DNA of 64,000 nucleotides from Spongiactinospora sp. TRM90649 (GCF_029382225.1 NZ_JARLTC010000014.1:62001-126000); one strand, 5' to 3'; numbered from the stretch's first letter, positions 51,122-60,793 are shown. Notes: generated by a model from the sequence alone, not told the origin. A program made the numbers and translations.

Positions 51122-51907
51122 TCAGTACCAGCCGACGCGCTGGGAGTGGCCCCAGGCGCCGCAGGGGGAACCGTAGCGGCCCTTGATGTAGCCGAGGCCC
51201 CACTTGATCTGGGTGGCGGGGTTGGTCTGCCAGTCGGAGCCCGCGCTGGCCATCTTGGAGCCGGGCAGCGACTGGGGGATGCCGTAGGCGCCGCTGTAGC
51301 GGTTCATCGCCCGCTCGTTCCAGTTGCTTTCCTTCTGCCACAGGCTCTGCAGGCAGCCCCACTGGGAGTCCCAGCCCATCGCGGCGTTCATCGCCTTGCC
51401 GATGGCCATGTTGCTGCCGGTGTTGGGCTTGGTGCCGACCGGGAAGTTCTTGGGCAGGAAGCCGTCGCCGCCGGGGGCCTTCTCGGGGATCTTGACCCGG
51501 CTCAGCGGGTCGCGGCCCTTCCGGGAGTCTTCCAGGGCGCGCTTGCGCATCGACTGCGCCGCCGCGGCCTTCTGGATGTCGGCCTGGGGGTCGGGGGCGA
51601 ACGGGTCGGGACCGAGGAGCTTGGCCCACTCGGCCAGCGGCACCGGCTCGGACGGCGGGCGGTTCGCGTTCTGGTAGGCGGTGTAGGCGACGAATCCGCC
51701 ACCGCCCACGATGAACACGGCCGTGCTGCCGAGGATCAGGATGCGCTTGGACGTGGACCACGATCCGCGACGGCTCTTGGGAGGCCGGGGATCGGCGGGG
51801 GCGGCGGCGCGTGGGGGGAGACCGCGCGTGGAGCGCTGGCTGCTCCTGCGGCGGCCCCGCGTGCCCTGCGGCGCGGGCCGGTCTCTCAATTCCGGACCTG
51901 AACTCAC
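51122..51907 (-). CDS. membrane-anchored lysozyme-like (transglycosylase) protein
   Basis: A 261-residue protein from a GTG at 51907. The N-terminus is basic and disordered (about 54 residues), followed by a membrane helix at about 56-75 (ILILGSTAVFIVGGGGFVAY), then a Pro/Asp/Lys-rich stalk, and a C-terminal lysozyme-like domain (residues 170-261). The likely catalytic Glu is in WQKESNWNERAMN; the fold marks YSGAYGIPQSLPGSKM and QIKWGLGYIKGRYGSPCGAW are those of aggregation-promoting-factor/SLT-type proteins. It would cut peptidoglycan glycan strands outside the membrane. Confidence 0.88.
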   Translation of the reverse strand: MSSGPELRDRPAPQGTRGRRRSSQRSTRGLPPRAAAPADPRPPKSRRGSWSTSKRILILGSTAVFIVGGGGFVAYTAYQNANRPPSEPVPLAEWAKLLGPDPFAPDPQADIQKAAAAQSMRKRALEDSRKGRDPLSRVKIPEKAPGGDGFLPKNFPVGTKPNTGSNMAIGKAMNAAMGWDSQWGCLQSLWQKESNWNERAMNRYSGAYGIPQSLPGSKMASAGSDWQTNPATQIKWGLGYIKGRYGSPCGAWGHSQRVGWY

Positions 51908-52250
51908 GACCTATGAGCATGCCGTGAACCGGGGGGTACTCCGCAACCGGAACGCGATAATCGGTCCGGTCGGGGAGCGGCCCCCGGTCACTCACGGTTG
52001 ACCTATCGTTGCGTTGACGTGCCCTTTCATAGTCGCTGTGATTTTTGCCACATTTTTGCAACTTAGGGGTCACATCTGCCTGACCTTCCGGTCAGGGCGA
52101 CCGGATGTTGACGGCCCCCCCTTCGACACCCCCGCGACCGAAGGACGGACCCCTCCTAGGGTCTCGGCGATGCGTCCGCGTTCCATGGGTGGTATGTCAC
52201 AGTTTCGTGACACACAACGGTTGCCCTTAGGGGGGACCCATAATGACCGC
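51908..52250. other. 343-bp regulatory region between the transglycosylase and two-component genes
   Basis: It includes an AT-rich patch at about 52020-52065 (TTTTTGCCACATTTTTGCAA), far lower in GC than its surroundings, and the inverted repeat at 52195-52212. In-frame starts upstream of 52251 add unrelated residues and are rejected. Promoters of both divergent genes lie here. Confidence 0.5.
52195..52212. promoter_or_regulatory. inverted repeat upstream of the response regulator
   Basis: TGTCAC-agtttc-GTGACA, perfect 6-bp arms, 38 bp before the start codon of the regulator gene and just upstream of a CATAAT hexamer at 52239-52244. A candidate autoregulatory site. Confidence 0.45.
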
Positions 52251-52925
52251 GTGGCCGGCATCCTCCTGGTAGAAGACGATCCCTCGGTGCGCACGGCACT
52301 GGAAATGGCCCTGTCGCGGCAGGGCCATTCGGTGACCGCGTTCACGACCGGCGAGGAAGCGCTCGAACACGTCCGTGCCAAACGCCCCGAGATCGCGATC
52401 CTCGACGTGATGCTGCCCGGCATGGACGGCGTGGAGGTCTGCCGCCGGATCCGCAGGTTCGACCAGCTCCCGGTGATCCTGCTCACCGCGCGCGGCGACG
52501 ACCTCGACGTCGTGGTCGGCCTGGAGGCCGGGGCCGACGACTACGTGGTCAAACCGGTCGAACCCCGGGTGCTCGACGCGCGGATCCGCGCGGTGCTGCG
52601 CCGGGTCGAGTCGGCCTCCTCCGACCGGATCGTGTTCGGCGACCTGATCATCGACCGGGGCGCGCTGAAGGTGACGCGCGCCGGGCGCGAGATCCACCTG
52701 ACGCCGACCGAGCTGCGGCTGCTGCTCGAACTGGTCCGCCATCCCGGCCAGGTACTCAACCGCCGCCACCTGCTCCGCGTGGTCTGGGACCACTCCCACG
52801 TCGCCGACTCCCGTCTCGTGGACGCCTGCGTGCAGCGGGTCCGCGCCAAGATCGAGCCGGTGCCCGCCGAACCGACGTTCATCCACACCGCGCGCGGCTT
52901 CGGGTACCGGTTCAGCCCGCCGTGA
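52251..52925 (+). CDS. OmpR/PhoB-family response regulator
   Basis: A 224-residue protein from GTG 52251; longer upstream starts are not supported. Receiver domain residues 3-115 with acidic pocket (LLVEDDPS), phosphoacceptor D52 (AILDVMLPGMDGV), the switch Thr in LLTARGDD and Lys in YVVKPVE. The C-terminal winged helix spans about 128-222 (LTPTELRLLLELVRHPGQVL, LVDACVQRVRAKIEPVPAEP). The stop overlaps the kinase start (GTGA), so they form a coupled two-component operon with a third, lipoprotein gene. Confidence 0.95.
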   Translation: MAGILLVEDDPSVRTALEMALSRQGHSVTAFTTGEEALEHVRAKRPEIAILDVMLPGMDGVEVCRRIRRFDQLPVILLTARGDDLDVVVGLEAGADDYVVKPVEPRVLDARIRAVLRRVESASSDRIVFGDLIIDRGALKVTRAGREIHLTPTELRLLLELVRHPGQVLNRRHLLRVVWDHSHVADSRLVDACVQRVRAKIEPVPAEPTFIHTARGFGYRFSPP

Positions 52926-54379
52926 TCGCCTTCCTGAACCGGTCGCTGCGGTCGGTCTGGCGGGCGCTGCGCCGTCCGACGGGGCTGCGCGGCCGGTTGG
53001 TGATCACATTCATCCTGGTGGCGATGACCGCCTCGGCGCTGGTCGCCGGGATCGGATACACGCTGGTGAAGTCCGCGCTGATCAACCGGACGGAGAGCGC
53101 GGCGGTGTCGGACGTGCTGAACACGCTGGAGCAGATCACCGTGCCGATCGGCGCGCTGTGGCCCGGCGAGCTGCCGCCGACCGGGGAGGACCTGAACAAC
53201 GTGCACCGGTCGCTCGGCGCCCCCGGGCGCGAGGTGATCGTGTCGTACCAGGAGTCGATCTACCCGGGCGCGCGGATGCGGCTCGCCGACGTGCCGTACG
53301 AGCTGCGGGCGCAGGCCCCGCACCGGGTGGTGTCGCAGCGTGCCCGGATCGACGACCGGACCTGGCTGGTCGTCGGCACCCAGGTGCACCGGCTGGCCAG
53401 GAACGGCAGCGTCCAGCCGACCGGGATGACCGTGTTCGTCTTCGTCTCGCTGGCCGACGAGGAGCGCATCCTGGCCGACCTGCGCGACGGGCTGACCCAG
53501 GCGGGCGCGATCACGCTGTTCGTCGGGCTCACCGGCGCGCTGCTCTCGGCCAGGCGGGTGCTGCTGCCGGTGCGAAGGCTCGGGTCCGCCGCCCGCGCGC
53601 TCGGAGAGGGGCGCCTGGACACCCGGCTGCCCGTGCACGGGCACGACGAGCTGGCGCGGCTCACCGCCACGTTCAACGAGTCGGCGTCGGCGCTGGAGAA
53701 GAGCGTCAGCGAGCTGCGCGCGCTGGAGGCGATCTCCCGGCGGTTCGTCGCCGACGTCTCCCACGAGCTGCGCACGCCGCTGGCGGCGATGACGGCCGTC
53801 ACCGACATGCTCCGCGAGGAGGCCGATCGGCTGCCGTCGGAGCCCGCGCAGGCCGTACGGCTGGTCCTCGGCGAGATCGAGCGGCTGCGCGTCCTGGTCG
53901 AGCACCTGATCGAGGCCAGCCGCCTGGACGCGGGCACCGCGACGCTGCGGGTGGAACGCGTCAACGTGGCCGACGCCCTGACCGACTGCCTGGAGATGCG
54001 CGGCTGGGCCGATCAGGTGCGGCTGAACGTCTCCGAGGGTCTGTCGTTCACGCTCGATCCCCGCCGCTTCGACGTGATCCTGGCCAACCTGGTCGGCAAC
54101 GCGCTGCGGCACGGCGCTCCTCCGGTGCTGGTGAGCGCCCGGGGCACCCCCAACGGGCTGGAGGTCAAGGTGCGCGACCACGGCAAGGGCATCCCCGACG
54201 AGGCCCTGCCGCACGTCTTCGACCGCTTCTTCAAGGCGGAGGCCGGGCGGGCGCGCAGCGAGGGCAGCGGGCTCGGGCTGTCCATCGCGCGGGCCAACGC
54301 CCGGCTGCACGGCGGCACGATCTCGGTCCGGCGGCAGGACCCCGGGACCCTCTTCACGGTCTGGCTGCCGCACGCATGA
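52922..54379 (+). CDS. sensor histidine kinase
   Basis: A 485-residue membrane kinase from GTG 52922. First membrane helix at about 26-46 (LVITFILVAMTASALVAGIG), an extracellular sensor of about 145 residues, a second helix around 195-212 (AITLFVGLTGALLSA), HAMP (213-265, LLPVRRLGSAARALGEGRLD), then HisKA with H281 (FVADVSHELRTPLAAMTAVT) and a HATPase with N-box (ILANLVGNALRHG) and G2 region (GSGLGLSIARANARLHGG). It overlaps its regulator and the downstream lipoprotein gene. The sensor signal is unknown; the lipoprotein may modulate it, as LpqB does for MtrB. Confidence 0.95.
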   Translation: MIAFLNRSLRSVWRALRRPTGLRGRLVITFILVAMTASALVAGIGYTLVKSALINRTESAAVSDVLNTLEQITVPIGALWPGELPPTGEDLNNVHRSLGAPGREVIVSYQESIYPGARMRLADVPYELRAQAPHRVVSQRARIDDRTWLVVGTQVHRLARNGSVQPTGMTVFVFVSLADEERILADLRDGLTQAGAITLFVGLTGALLSARRVLLPVRRLGSAARALGEGRLDTRLPVHGHDELARLTATFNESASALEKSVSELRALEAISRRFVADVSHELRTPLAAMTAVTDMLREEADRLPSEPAQAVRLVLGEIERLRVLVEHLIEASRLDAGTATLRVERVNVADALTDCLEMRGWADQVRLNVSEGLSFTLDPRRFDVILANLVGNALRHGAPPVLVSARGTPNGLEVKVRDHGKGIPDEALPHVFDRFFKAEAGRARSEGSGLGLSIARANARLHGGTISVRRQDPGTLFTVWLPHA

Positions 54380-54921
54380 GAGGAGTCCTGTGTGTGATCG
54401 CCGCGACGCTCCTCGCCGCCAGCGGGTGCGGGATCGAGACCAGCGGAGTGGTGGACCACGGCCGGGCCCCGGTGGTCAGTTTCGAGCCGACGTTCATCAC
54501 GGTCTACCTGCTGCGCGACCGGCGCCTGTTCCCGACCAGGGTGGCGGCGCCGTCCAACGCCATCGAGGACGTCGTGGACGCGCTGTTCAAGGCCAGCGAC
54601 CAGCCGCCGTCCGGGCTCGGCTCGGACCTGCGCGGGTTCACCCACCGCGACAGCCAGCTCAGCCGGTACGGCCAGCCCGCGCGCAACGACCCCGACGTGC
54701 CCAGGGGCCTGCGCCTGCACGTGTTCGTCGGCGGCGACGGCCGCCTGAGCCGCGCCGCGCTGGCCCAGCTCACCTGCACCACGGCGGGCCTGCGCAGCCG
54801 GGAGATCTGGGTCGTGCAGATCACCCAGATGGCCCTGGACGGCACGCCGCACAACCGGGGGGAGCACGTGTGCAGCGAGTTCCGTGATCTGGCCTCGCCG
54901 GAGACGCAGCTCCCCCCGTGA
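54376..54921 (+). CDS. lipoprotein of the two-component operon (GerMN-like)
   Basis: A 181-residue protein from ATG 54376 (ATGA overlap with the kinase). Lipobox at LLAASGCGIE, Cys18 being the lipidation site, after a 17-residue signal. The mature part contains FITVYLLRDRRLFPTRVAAP and AIEDVVDALFKA, like the GerMN fold found in LpqB and in spore-germination GerM. The order regulator, kinase, lipoprotein parallels MtrAB-LpqB and CseBC-CseA systems, in which the lipoprotein tunes the kinase. Assignment of the fold is from short motifs. Confidence 0.75.
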   Translation: MRGVLCVIAATLLAASGCGIETSGVVDHGRAPVVSFEPTFITVYLLRDRRLFPTRVAAPSNAIEDVVDALFKASDQPPSGLGSDLRGFTHRDSQLSRYGQPARNDPDVPRGLRLHVFVGGDGRLSRAALAQLTCTTAGLRSREIWVVQITQMALDGTPHNRGEHVCSEFRDLASPETQLPP

Positions 54922-54936
54922 CGTGTCAGGCGGTGA

Positions 54937-56268
54937 TCAGGCGGTGAGGTCCTCCAGCATCTCGGTGACCAGGGCGGCGATCGGCGACCGCTCGGACCTG
55001 GTCAGCGTGACGTGGGCGAACAGCGGGTGGCCCTTGAGCTTCTCGACCACCGCGACGACGCCGTCGTGCCGTCCGACCCGGAGATTGTCGCGCTGGGCGA
55101 CGTCGTGGGTGAGCACGACCCGGGAGTTGGCGCCGATCCGCGACAGGACGGTGAGCAGCACCCCGCGCTCCAGGGACTGCGCCTCGTCCACGATCACGAA
55201 GGCGTCGTGCAGCGAGCGGCCCCGGATGTGCGTGAGCGGCAGCACCTCCAGCATGCCGCGGTCGATGACCTCCTCGATCACCTCGGGCGTGGTGACCGCG
55301 CCCAGGGTGTCGAAGACGGCCTGCGCCCATGGGCCCATCTTCTCGTTCTCGGTGCCGGGCAGGTAGCCCAGTTCCTGGCCGCCCACGGCGTACAGCGGGC
55401 GGAAGACGACCACCTTGCGGTGCTGGCGGCGCTCCAGGACGGCCTCCAGGCCCGCGCACAGGGCGAGCGCGGACTTGCCGGTGCCGGCCCTGCCGCCCAT
55501 GGAGACGATGCCGACCTCGGGGTCCATCAGCAGGTCCAGCGCGATGCGCTGCTCGGCGGAGCGGCCGTGCAGGCCGAAGACCTCGCGGTCGCCCCTGACC
55601 AGGCGGACGGACTTGTCGGGCAGGACCCGCCCGAGGGCCGAGCCCTGCGCGGCGAGCAGCCGCAGGCCGGTGTGGCAGGGCAGCTCCGCGGCCTCGGGGA
55701 GCTCCAGCCTGCCGTGCTCGAAGAGCGCGGCGATGTCGTCGCCGGTGACCTGGATCTCCGCCATGCCCGTCCAGCCGGACTCGACGACCAGTTCGGCGCG
55801 GTATTCCTCGGCGACGAGCCCGATCGACGCGGCCTTGATCCGCATCGGCAGGTCCTTCGACACCAGCACCACGTCGCACCCCTCGGCGGCGAGGTGGCGG
55901 GCGACGGTGAGGATGCGGGTGTCGTTGTCACCGAGCCGGAAACCTACCGGCAGGATCGACGGGTCACTGTGGTTGAGCTCCACCCTGAGCGTGCCATCGC
56001 CGACCGGCATCGGCTCGTCGAGCCGGCCGTGCGTGATCCGAAGGTCGTCGAGGTAGCGCAGCGCCTTGCGGGCGAAGTAGCCCAGCTCTGGATGCTGACG
56101 CTTGGCCTCAAGTTCGGTGATGACGACGATCGGCAGGACTACCTCGTGCTCGGCGAAGCGGGTCATCGCCGCTGGGTCGGCGAGCAGGACCGAGGTGTCC
56201 AGCACGTAGGTACGCCGTGTAGGACGGCGGGACGTGCGGGTGGATGGGTGAATCGAGGACACTGCCAC
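54937..56268 (-). CDS. PIN-PhoH protein (PhoH2 type)
   Basis: A 443-residue fusion from GTG 56268, behind GGGGGAG. PIN domain at residues 21-160 with acidic residues D24 (YVLDTSVLL), E52 (VVITELEAK) and DND 114-116 ([10 protein letters not shown]). PhoH ATPase at about 235-443 with Walker [10 protein letters not shown] (258-266) and Walker B VIVDEAQS. PhoH2 proteins of mycobacteria unwind and cut RNA. In M. tuberculosis it is preceded by a small antitoxin gene (phoAT), for which I see no counterpart in the 264-bp gap upstream. Lies between the two-component operon and the cis-prenyltransferase gene. Confidence 0.92.
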   Translation of the reverse strand: MAVSSIHPSTRTSRRPTRRTYVLDTSVLLADPAAMTRFAEHEVVLPIVVITELEAKRQHPELGYFARKALRYLDDLRITHGRLDEPMPVGDGTLRVELNHSDPSILPVGFRLGDNDTRILTVARHLAAEGCDVVLVSKDLPMRIKAASIGLVAEEYRAELVVESGWTGMAEIQVTGDDIAALFEHGRLELPEAAELPCHTGLRLLAAQGSALGRVLPDKSVRLVRGDREVFGLHGRSAEQRIALDLLMDPEVGIVSMGGRAGTGKSALALCAGLEAVLERRQHRKVVVFRPLYAVGGQELGYLPGTENEKMGPWAQAVFDTLGAVTTPEVIEEVIDRGMLEVLPLTHIRGRSLHDAFVIVDEAQSLERGVLLTVLSRIGANSRVVLTHDVAQRDNLRVGRHDGVVAVVEKLKGHPLFAHVTLTRSERSPIAALVTEMLEDLTA

Positions 56269-56532
56269 GCGATCTCCCCCGGGCGCCGTTTGGGGTGGAC
56301 GCCCTGAACCAGATGAGGTGGGATTCGTACCGGGCCCGGCCGCACCCTCCACTGCGGGGCGAAGCCGGACTCCGGCCCCCTCAGCAGGTGGTTTACGCAA
56401 AAGCGGGCCCTCTCCAGAGTGGGCGGACGCTGCCGCCTACCTCCTACGGTACGTCCTGATCCGGCCCACCCCAATATGTCAAAGCCGACTGAAAGGGGCA
56501 GTTCACGTGCTGTTTCCAGCGCGTACGCCGGC

Positions 56533-57294
56533 TCAGGAGCCGTACCGCCGATGCCGCGCGGCGTAGGACCGCAGCGCCCGCAAGAAGTCGACCCTGCGGA
56601 AATCAGGCCAGTAGGCCTCGCAGAAGTAGAACTCGGAGTGGGCGCTCTGCCAGAGCAGGAATCCGGAGAGCCGCTGCTCTCCCGAGGTCCGGATGACGAG
56701 ATCCGGGTCGGGCAGGCCGCGCGTGTAGAGATGCTCCGCGATGTGCTCCACATCGAGAACCTCGACGAGGTCCTCGATACTCGCCCCCGTGCTGGCGTGC
56801 TCCTGGAGGAGAGAGCGCACCGCATCAGCGATCTCACGCCTTCCTCCATACCCAACGGCCACGTTCACAATCAGCCCGGGGCGGTCTGAGGTGGCTTCTT
56901 TTGCATTTTTCAGGACATGTGCCGTGCGATCGGGCAGAAGGTCCAAAGCCCCCACGGGTTTGATGTGCCACCCGGCCTCGACCAGCTCCTGGACCAGATC
57001 CTCGATGATCCGCATCAGCGGCTCCAGCTCGTCCTTCGGACGGGCCAGGTTGTCGCTGGAGAGCAACCACATCGTGACGACCTCGACACCGGCGTCACGG
57101 CACCAGGCCACCAGCTCGGTGATCTTGTCGGCGCCCTTGCGGTGGCCGCGGCTGACGTCGTCCATGCCCATCGAGCGCGCCCAGCGGCGGTTGCCGTCGA
57201 CGATCACCGCCACGTGGCGGGGGATCATGGCGTTGCCCAGCCTGCTCTCAAGCCTGCGCTCGTACAGGCGATAGACCAGATCACGTACGCCCAT
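56533..57294 (-). CDS. cis-prenyl (isoprenyl) diphosphate synthase
   Basis: A 253-residue UPP-synthase-type enzyme from ATG 57294, behind GGGGGAGG. The conserved start HVAVIVDGNRRWARSMGM carries the catalytic D33. Further signatures are GHRKGADKITEL, NVAVGYGGRREIADAVRSLL, and RTSGEQRLSGFLLWQSAHSE near the C-terminus. It extends an allylic primer with isopentenyl diphosphate for lipid-carrier synthesis (peptidoglycan, arabinan). M. tuberculosis Rv1086, a Z-farnesyl diphosphate synthase, and UppS are both possible; the sequence alone does not settle chain length. Confidence 0.93.
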   Translation of the reverse strand: MGVRDLVYRLYERRLESRLGNAMIPRHVAVIVDGNRRWARSMGMDDVSRGHRKGADKITELVAWCRDAGVEVVTMWLLSSDNLARPKDELEPLMRIIEDLVQELVEAGWHIKPVGALDLLPDRTAHVLKNAKEATSDRPGLIVNVAVGYGGRREIADAVRSLLQEHASTGASIEDLVEVLDVEHIAEHLYTRGLPDPDLVIRTSGEQRLSGFLLWQSAHSEFYFCEAYWPDFRRVDFLRALRSYAARHRRYGS

Positions 57295-57338
57295 GGAAAC
57301 CTCCCCCTGTCACCGGCAACAGGTCACAGGGGCAATTA

Positions 57339-57911
57339 TCACCGCCCCGGAGGGCGGTCTGTCCCCCCGTTCCGGATACCGGATCCGGACTGGGCCATAC
57401 CGAGACATCCCTCGGCCTCGACGACCAGACCCGCGATGAATTCGGCCAGCTCGCCGGAGGTCAGAACGGCGCGCAGGCCGACGCCGTCGTGACCCCACGC
57501 CTCGACCACCGCCCGCCTGGTCAGCCGCCAGCGCCCGATGGCCGCCGGGGCGTCCGCAGGCGTCCACAGCGGAAGCGTGCGGACCTGGCAGCGCAGTTCG
57601 CCGCCGCCCACGACGCGCCGCCTGGAGCGGTATCTGAACGCGAACAGCTCGGCGTCCGGGGCGTCCTCGGGGAAGCGGTCGTCGGGGTCGGCCCAGGCGC
57701 CGTCACCGTCGGCCCGCGCGGCCCTCATACCGGCCGCCAGGCGCGGCAGGAGCCATCCGCAGCGCTCCCCCACCATCCCGTACGGCGCGCCGTCCCTGCG
57801 CAGCTCCAGCGTGATCTCGTACGGCACGCCGACGCTGTCCACGCACGCGCGCGGCAGCACGGTCAGGTACGACCCGTCGGCACAGCGAAGACCCCCCATC
57901 TGAAGGGTCAT
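57339..57911 (-). CDS. conserved hypothetical protein, 190 residues
   Basis: ATG at 57911 is chosen (an upstream TTG at 57950 is possible). A soluble protein with a beta-rich first half (GGLRCADGSYLTVLPRACVD, VPYEITLELRRDGAP) and a helix-rich second half (ELAEFIAGLVVEAEGCLGMA). No catalytic motif or membrane helix. Family not recognised. It is in the same direction as pckG, 207 bp downstream of its start region's opposite end, with a separate promoter likely. Confidence 0.6.
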   Translation of the reverse strand: MTLQMGGLRCADGSYLTVLPRACVDSVGVPYEITLELRRDGAPYGMVGERCGWLLPRLAAGMRAARADGDGAWADPDDRFPEDAPDAELFAFRYRSRRRVVGGGELRCQVRTLPLWTPADAPAAIGRWRLTRRAVVEAWGHDGVGLRAVLTSGELAEFIAGLVVEAEGCLGMAQSGSGIRNGGTDRPPGR

Positions 57912-58037
57912 ATCCAAATCGCCCGCCGCATAGCCCCGCTTGTCGGTCAAATCCGATCAGCGGGTGGTACGACGGCATGGCACGCGCGCCGGTCTACCCA
58001 GACCAGCGCGCGTGCCATGTCGCACCGGTGGTCTGAC

Positions 58038-59831
58038 TCAGCCCAGGCGCTTCACCAGGGCGTGGTACTCGTCCCACAGCTCCTTGGGCAGGTGGTCGCC
58101 GAAGGTCTCGAAGTGCGGCGGGACCAGCGCGGCCTCCTCCTTCCACACCTCGGTGTCCACCGACAGCAGCGTGTCCAGGGCCTCCTGGGAGATCTCCAGG
58201 CCCTCGGTGTCGATGGCGTCGGGCAGCAGCCCGATCGGGGTGCGCACGGCCTCGGCCGTGCCGTTCAGCCGCTCCACGATCCACTTCAGCACCCGGCTGT
58301 TCTCGCCGAAGCCCGGCCACAGGAACGAGCCGTCCGCGCCCTTGCGGAACCAGTTGACGTAGTAGATACGCGGCAGCTCGGCGCCCTGGCGGCGCCCGAC
58401 CTCCAGCCAGTGGCCGAAGTAGTCGCCCATGTTGTAGCCGCAGAAGGGCAGCATCGCGAACGGGTCGCGGCGCAGCTCGCCGACCTTGCCCTCGGCCGCG
58501 GCGGTCTTCTCCGAGGCCACGTTCGCGCCCAGGAAGACGCCGTGCTGCCAGCTCAGCGCCTCGGTGACCAGCGGCACGGCGCTGGCGCGACGGCCGCCGA
58601 ACAGGATCGCCGAGATCGGCACGCCGTTCGGGTCCTGCCACTCCGGCGCGATGGTCGGGCACTGCCCGGCCGGGGTGGTGAAGCGGGCGTTCGGGTGGGC
58701 GGCGGGCTCGTCGCTCGCGGGCGTCCAGGAACGGCCCTTCCAGTCGGTCAGGTGGGCGGGTGGCTCGTCGGTCATGCCCTCCCACCAGACGTCGCCGTCG
58801 TCGGTGAGGGCGACGTTGGTGAAGATGCTGTTGCCCCACAGGGTCCGGATCGCGTTGGCGTTGGTGGTCTCGCCGGTGCCCGGGGCGACGCCGAAGAAGC
58901 CGGCCTCGGGGTTGATCGCGTAGAGCCTGCCGTCCGGGCCATAGCGCATCCAGGCGATGTCGTCGCCGATGGTCTCGACCTTCCAGCCGGGGATCGTGGG
59001 CTGGAGCATGGCCAGGTTGGTCTTGCCGCAGGCGCTCGGGAACGCGGCGGCGATGTACCGGGCCTCGCCGGTGGGCGGGGTCAGCTTCAGCACGAGCATG
59101 TGCTCGGCGAGCCAGCCCTCGTCGCGGGCCATCACGCTGGCGATCCGCAGCGCGTAGCACTTCTTGCCGAGCAGCGCGTTGCCGCCGTAGCCGGAGCCGT
59201 ACGACCAGATCTCCCTGGTCTCCGGGAAGTGGCTGATGTACTTGGTGTCGCTGCACGGCCACGGGACGTCGGCCTGTCCCCGCTCCAGCGGCGCGCCGAC
59301 CGAGTGCACGGCCTTGACGAAGTCGCCCCGCTCCTCGATCTCCCGCAGCGCCCGGTCGCCCATCCGCGTCATGATGCGCATGGACACCACGACGTACGGC
59401 GAGTCGGTGATCTCGACGCCGAGCTGCGAGATCCGGCCGCCGAGCGGTCCCATGCAGAACGGCACGACGTACATGGTGCGTCCGCGCATGCACCCCCGGT
59501 ACAGCTCACCGAAGGTGGCGCGCATCTCGTCTGGAGCGATCCAGTTGTTGGTGGGACCGGCGTCCTCCTCACGCTCCGAGCAGATGAACGTGCGGTTCTC
59601 GACCCTCGCGACGTCCGACGGGTCGGACGCGGCGTAGAAGCTGTTCTGCCGCTTGGCCAGCCTCGTGAAGGTGCCCTGCTCGACCAGCAGGTTGGTGAGG
59701 CGGGTCCACTCGGCCTCGGACCCGTCGCACCACTCCACGCGGTCGGGCTGGGTCAGCTCGGCGATCTGGCGGACCCACGTCGCCAACTCATCGTGGGTCG
59801 TCGGGGCGGGTGCCTCAACGGAAAGGGTCAC
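58038..59831 (-). CDS. pckG: phosphoenolpyruvate carboxykinase (GTP)
   Basis: A 597-residue enzyme from GTG 59831, behind GAGGAG. The P-loop with catalytic cysteine is [12 protein letters not shown] (C268, K270), and GTP/Mn sites include [20 protein letters not shown] and the active-site lid region ending in PDAIDTEGL. It converts oxaloacetate and GTP to PEP, feeding gluconeogenesis together with glpX in this window. The upstream gap contains AT-rich sequence and two inverted repeats, consistent with carbon-source control. Confidence 0.97.
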   Translation of the reverse strand: MTLSVEAPAPTTHDELATWVRQIAELTQPDRVEWCDGSEAEWTRLTNLLVEQGTFTRLAKRQNSFYAASDPSDVARVENRTFICSEREEDAGPTNNWIAPDEMRATFGELYRGCMRGRTMYVVPFCMGPLGGRISQLGVEITDSPYVVVSMRIMTRMGDRALREIEERGDFVKAVHSVGAPLERGQADVPWPCSDTKYISHFPETREIWSYGSGYGGNALLGKKCYALRIASVMARDEGWLAEHMLVLKLTPPTGEARYIAAAFPSACGKTNLAMLQPTIPGWKVETIGDDIAWMRYGPDGRLYAINPEAGFFGVAPGTGETTNANAIRTLWGNSIFTNVALTDDGDVWWEGMTDEPPAHLTDWKGRSWTPASDEPAAHPNARFTTPAGQCPTIAPEWQDPNGVPISAILFGGRRASAVPLVTEALSWQHGVFLGANVASEKTAAAEGKVGELRRDPFAMLPFCGYNMGDYFGHWLEVGRRQGAELPRIYYVNWFRKGADGSFLWPGFGENSRVLKWIVERLNGTAEAVRTPIGLLPDAIDTEGLEISQEALDTLLSVDTEVWKEEAALVPPHFETFGDHLPKELWDEYHALVKRLG

Positions 59832-60258
59832 TGCGACGGCTCCTCTACACTCGCTCGGCCAAGACATCATTAACGACTGCTCCGCGGTTAATCCAATTGG
59901 CGTAGACCAGTCATATGCCAACGCCGAAGATCAATCCGCGGGTTACGCCGTGCCTTGACGAATCAGCCAACCTGCCGGGTCGCGTTTCCACACAACCCTG
60001 ATGAGCAGGGGCCGAACCGCCCTCCAGGCGGTGGTCTCGGGTCACTACCCACTTGTGAGCGAGTTAATGAAAAGCCGCCGCCGCAGTGGTATAAACCACG
60101 GGCGGAGGTCTAAACCAATCTGGTAAGAGGTTTAGTCCAGATCCGGCGGAAAAGGCCAGCACAACAGCCCTTCCCGGAGGAGGGAATGGAGGGTGGCGGG
60201 CACCGCGACGGCGCTCGCACTCCTCCGGAAATCGTGCGCGGCGGACCGCGCGGTCAAG
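59832..60258. promoter_or_regulatory. 427-bp non-coding region upstream of pckG with inverted repeats
   Basis: It holds no supported gene. It includes an AT-rich patch (about 59865-59955), the inverted repeat GTGGT-ataa-ACCAC (60086-60099), and GGTCTAAACC / GGTTTAGTCC (60107-60116 and 60129-60138; nine of ten positions pair, 12-bp spacer). Stretches such as GTTAAT and GGTTTA resemble operator half-sites. Likely the control region of pckG on one side. Confidence 0.5.
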
Positions 60259-60786
60259 TCAGGAGTCGACGTCAGGACCGGCCGCGCGGACGCGATCGAC
60301 GTGCTGGAGGGCGTCGCGCAGCTCGGCGAGCCAGGAATCGGTGTGCTTGCCGACCAGCCGTACGCACCAGGCCAGGGCGTCGCTGCGGCTGCGGGCCACG
60401 CCCGCGGCGACCAGAGTGTCGAGCACCTGGCGCTCCGGCTGGCGCAGCCGGGTCATCACCGGCACCGACAGTGTGGTGAACATCACTGTCTCGCCGCCGC
60501 AGGAGACGCCCCAGGAGACCTTCTTGCGGAAGCGGTGCTCGACCTCCCGCGCGATCTCGATCCGGCGCTCCCTGGTCTCCTCACGGAACCTGCGGATCAG
60601 CCCGTCCACGGCGGCCGCGCGCTCCGCCTCCTGGGCGCCCTCGGCCGTAACGGGGTCGGCCAGCGCGCCGATGACCGTGATCTCCTCACGGTCGAGCACG
60701 ATCTCGGGGGCTCCGGTGAACCAGTCTTCGGGCAACCGCCCGGAGAACCATCCTCGCAACTGCCCACTTGCTTCATCGCTTTCCAT
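60259..60786 (-). CDS. conserved actinobacterial hypothetical protein
   Basis: A 175-residue protein from ATG 60786; TAATCT lies seven bases upstream, so it is probably leaderless. Its sequence includes DWFTGAPEIVLDREEITVIG, a long helix (GLIRRFREETRERRIEIARE), the segment KVSWGVSCGGETVMFTTLSV and a C-terminal part RLRQPERQVLDTLVAAGVAR then SRSDALAWCVRLVGKHTDSW. The last part has the look of a ribbon-helix-helix or small DNA-binding module. Function unknown; the composition and conserved blocks indicate a real gene. Confidence 0.7.
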   Translation of the reverse strand: MESDEASGQLRGWFSGRLPEDWFTGAPEIVLDREEITVIGALADPVTAEGAQEAERAAAVDGLIRRFREETRERRIEIAREVEHRFRKKVSWGVSCGGETVMFTTLSVPVMTRLRQPERQVLDTLVAAGVARSRSDALAWCVRLVGKHTDSWLAELRDALQHVDRVRAAGPDVDS

Positions 60787-60793
60787 GTAATTG

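Noticed and set aside
49364-51901. 845-codon plus-strand frame
   Set aside because: Antisense shadow of the GT2 and lysozyme-like genes; His/Val/Gly-biased with no domain.
52541-54373. 610-codon minus-strand frame
   Set aside because: Shadow of the response regulator and kinase genes, which have full domain sets in the plus strand.
57489-59873. 794-codon plus-strand frame
   Set aside because: Antisense of PEP carboxykinase and the hypothetical gene.
60186-60479. 97-codon plus-strand frame with GGAGG before its ATG
   Set aside because: Overlaps the conserved minus-strand gene at 60259 in antisense and is almost pure Arg/Gly/Ala.
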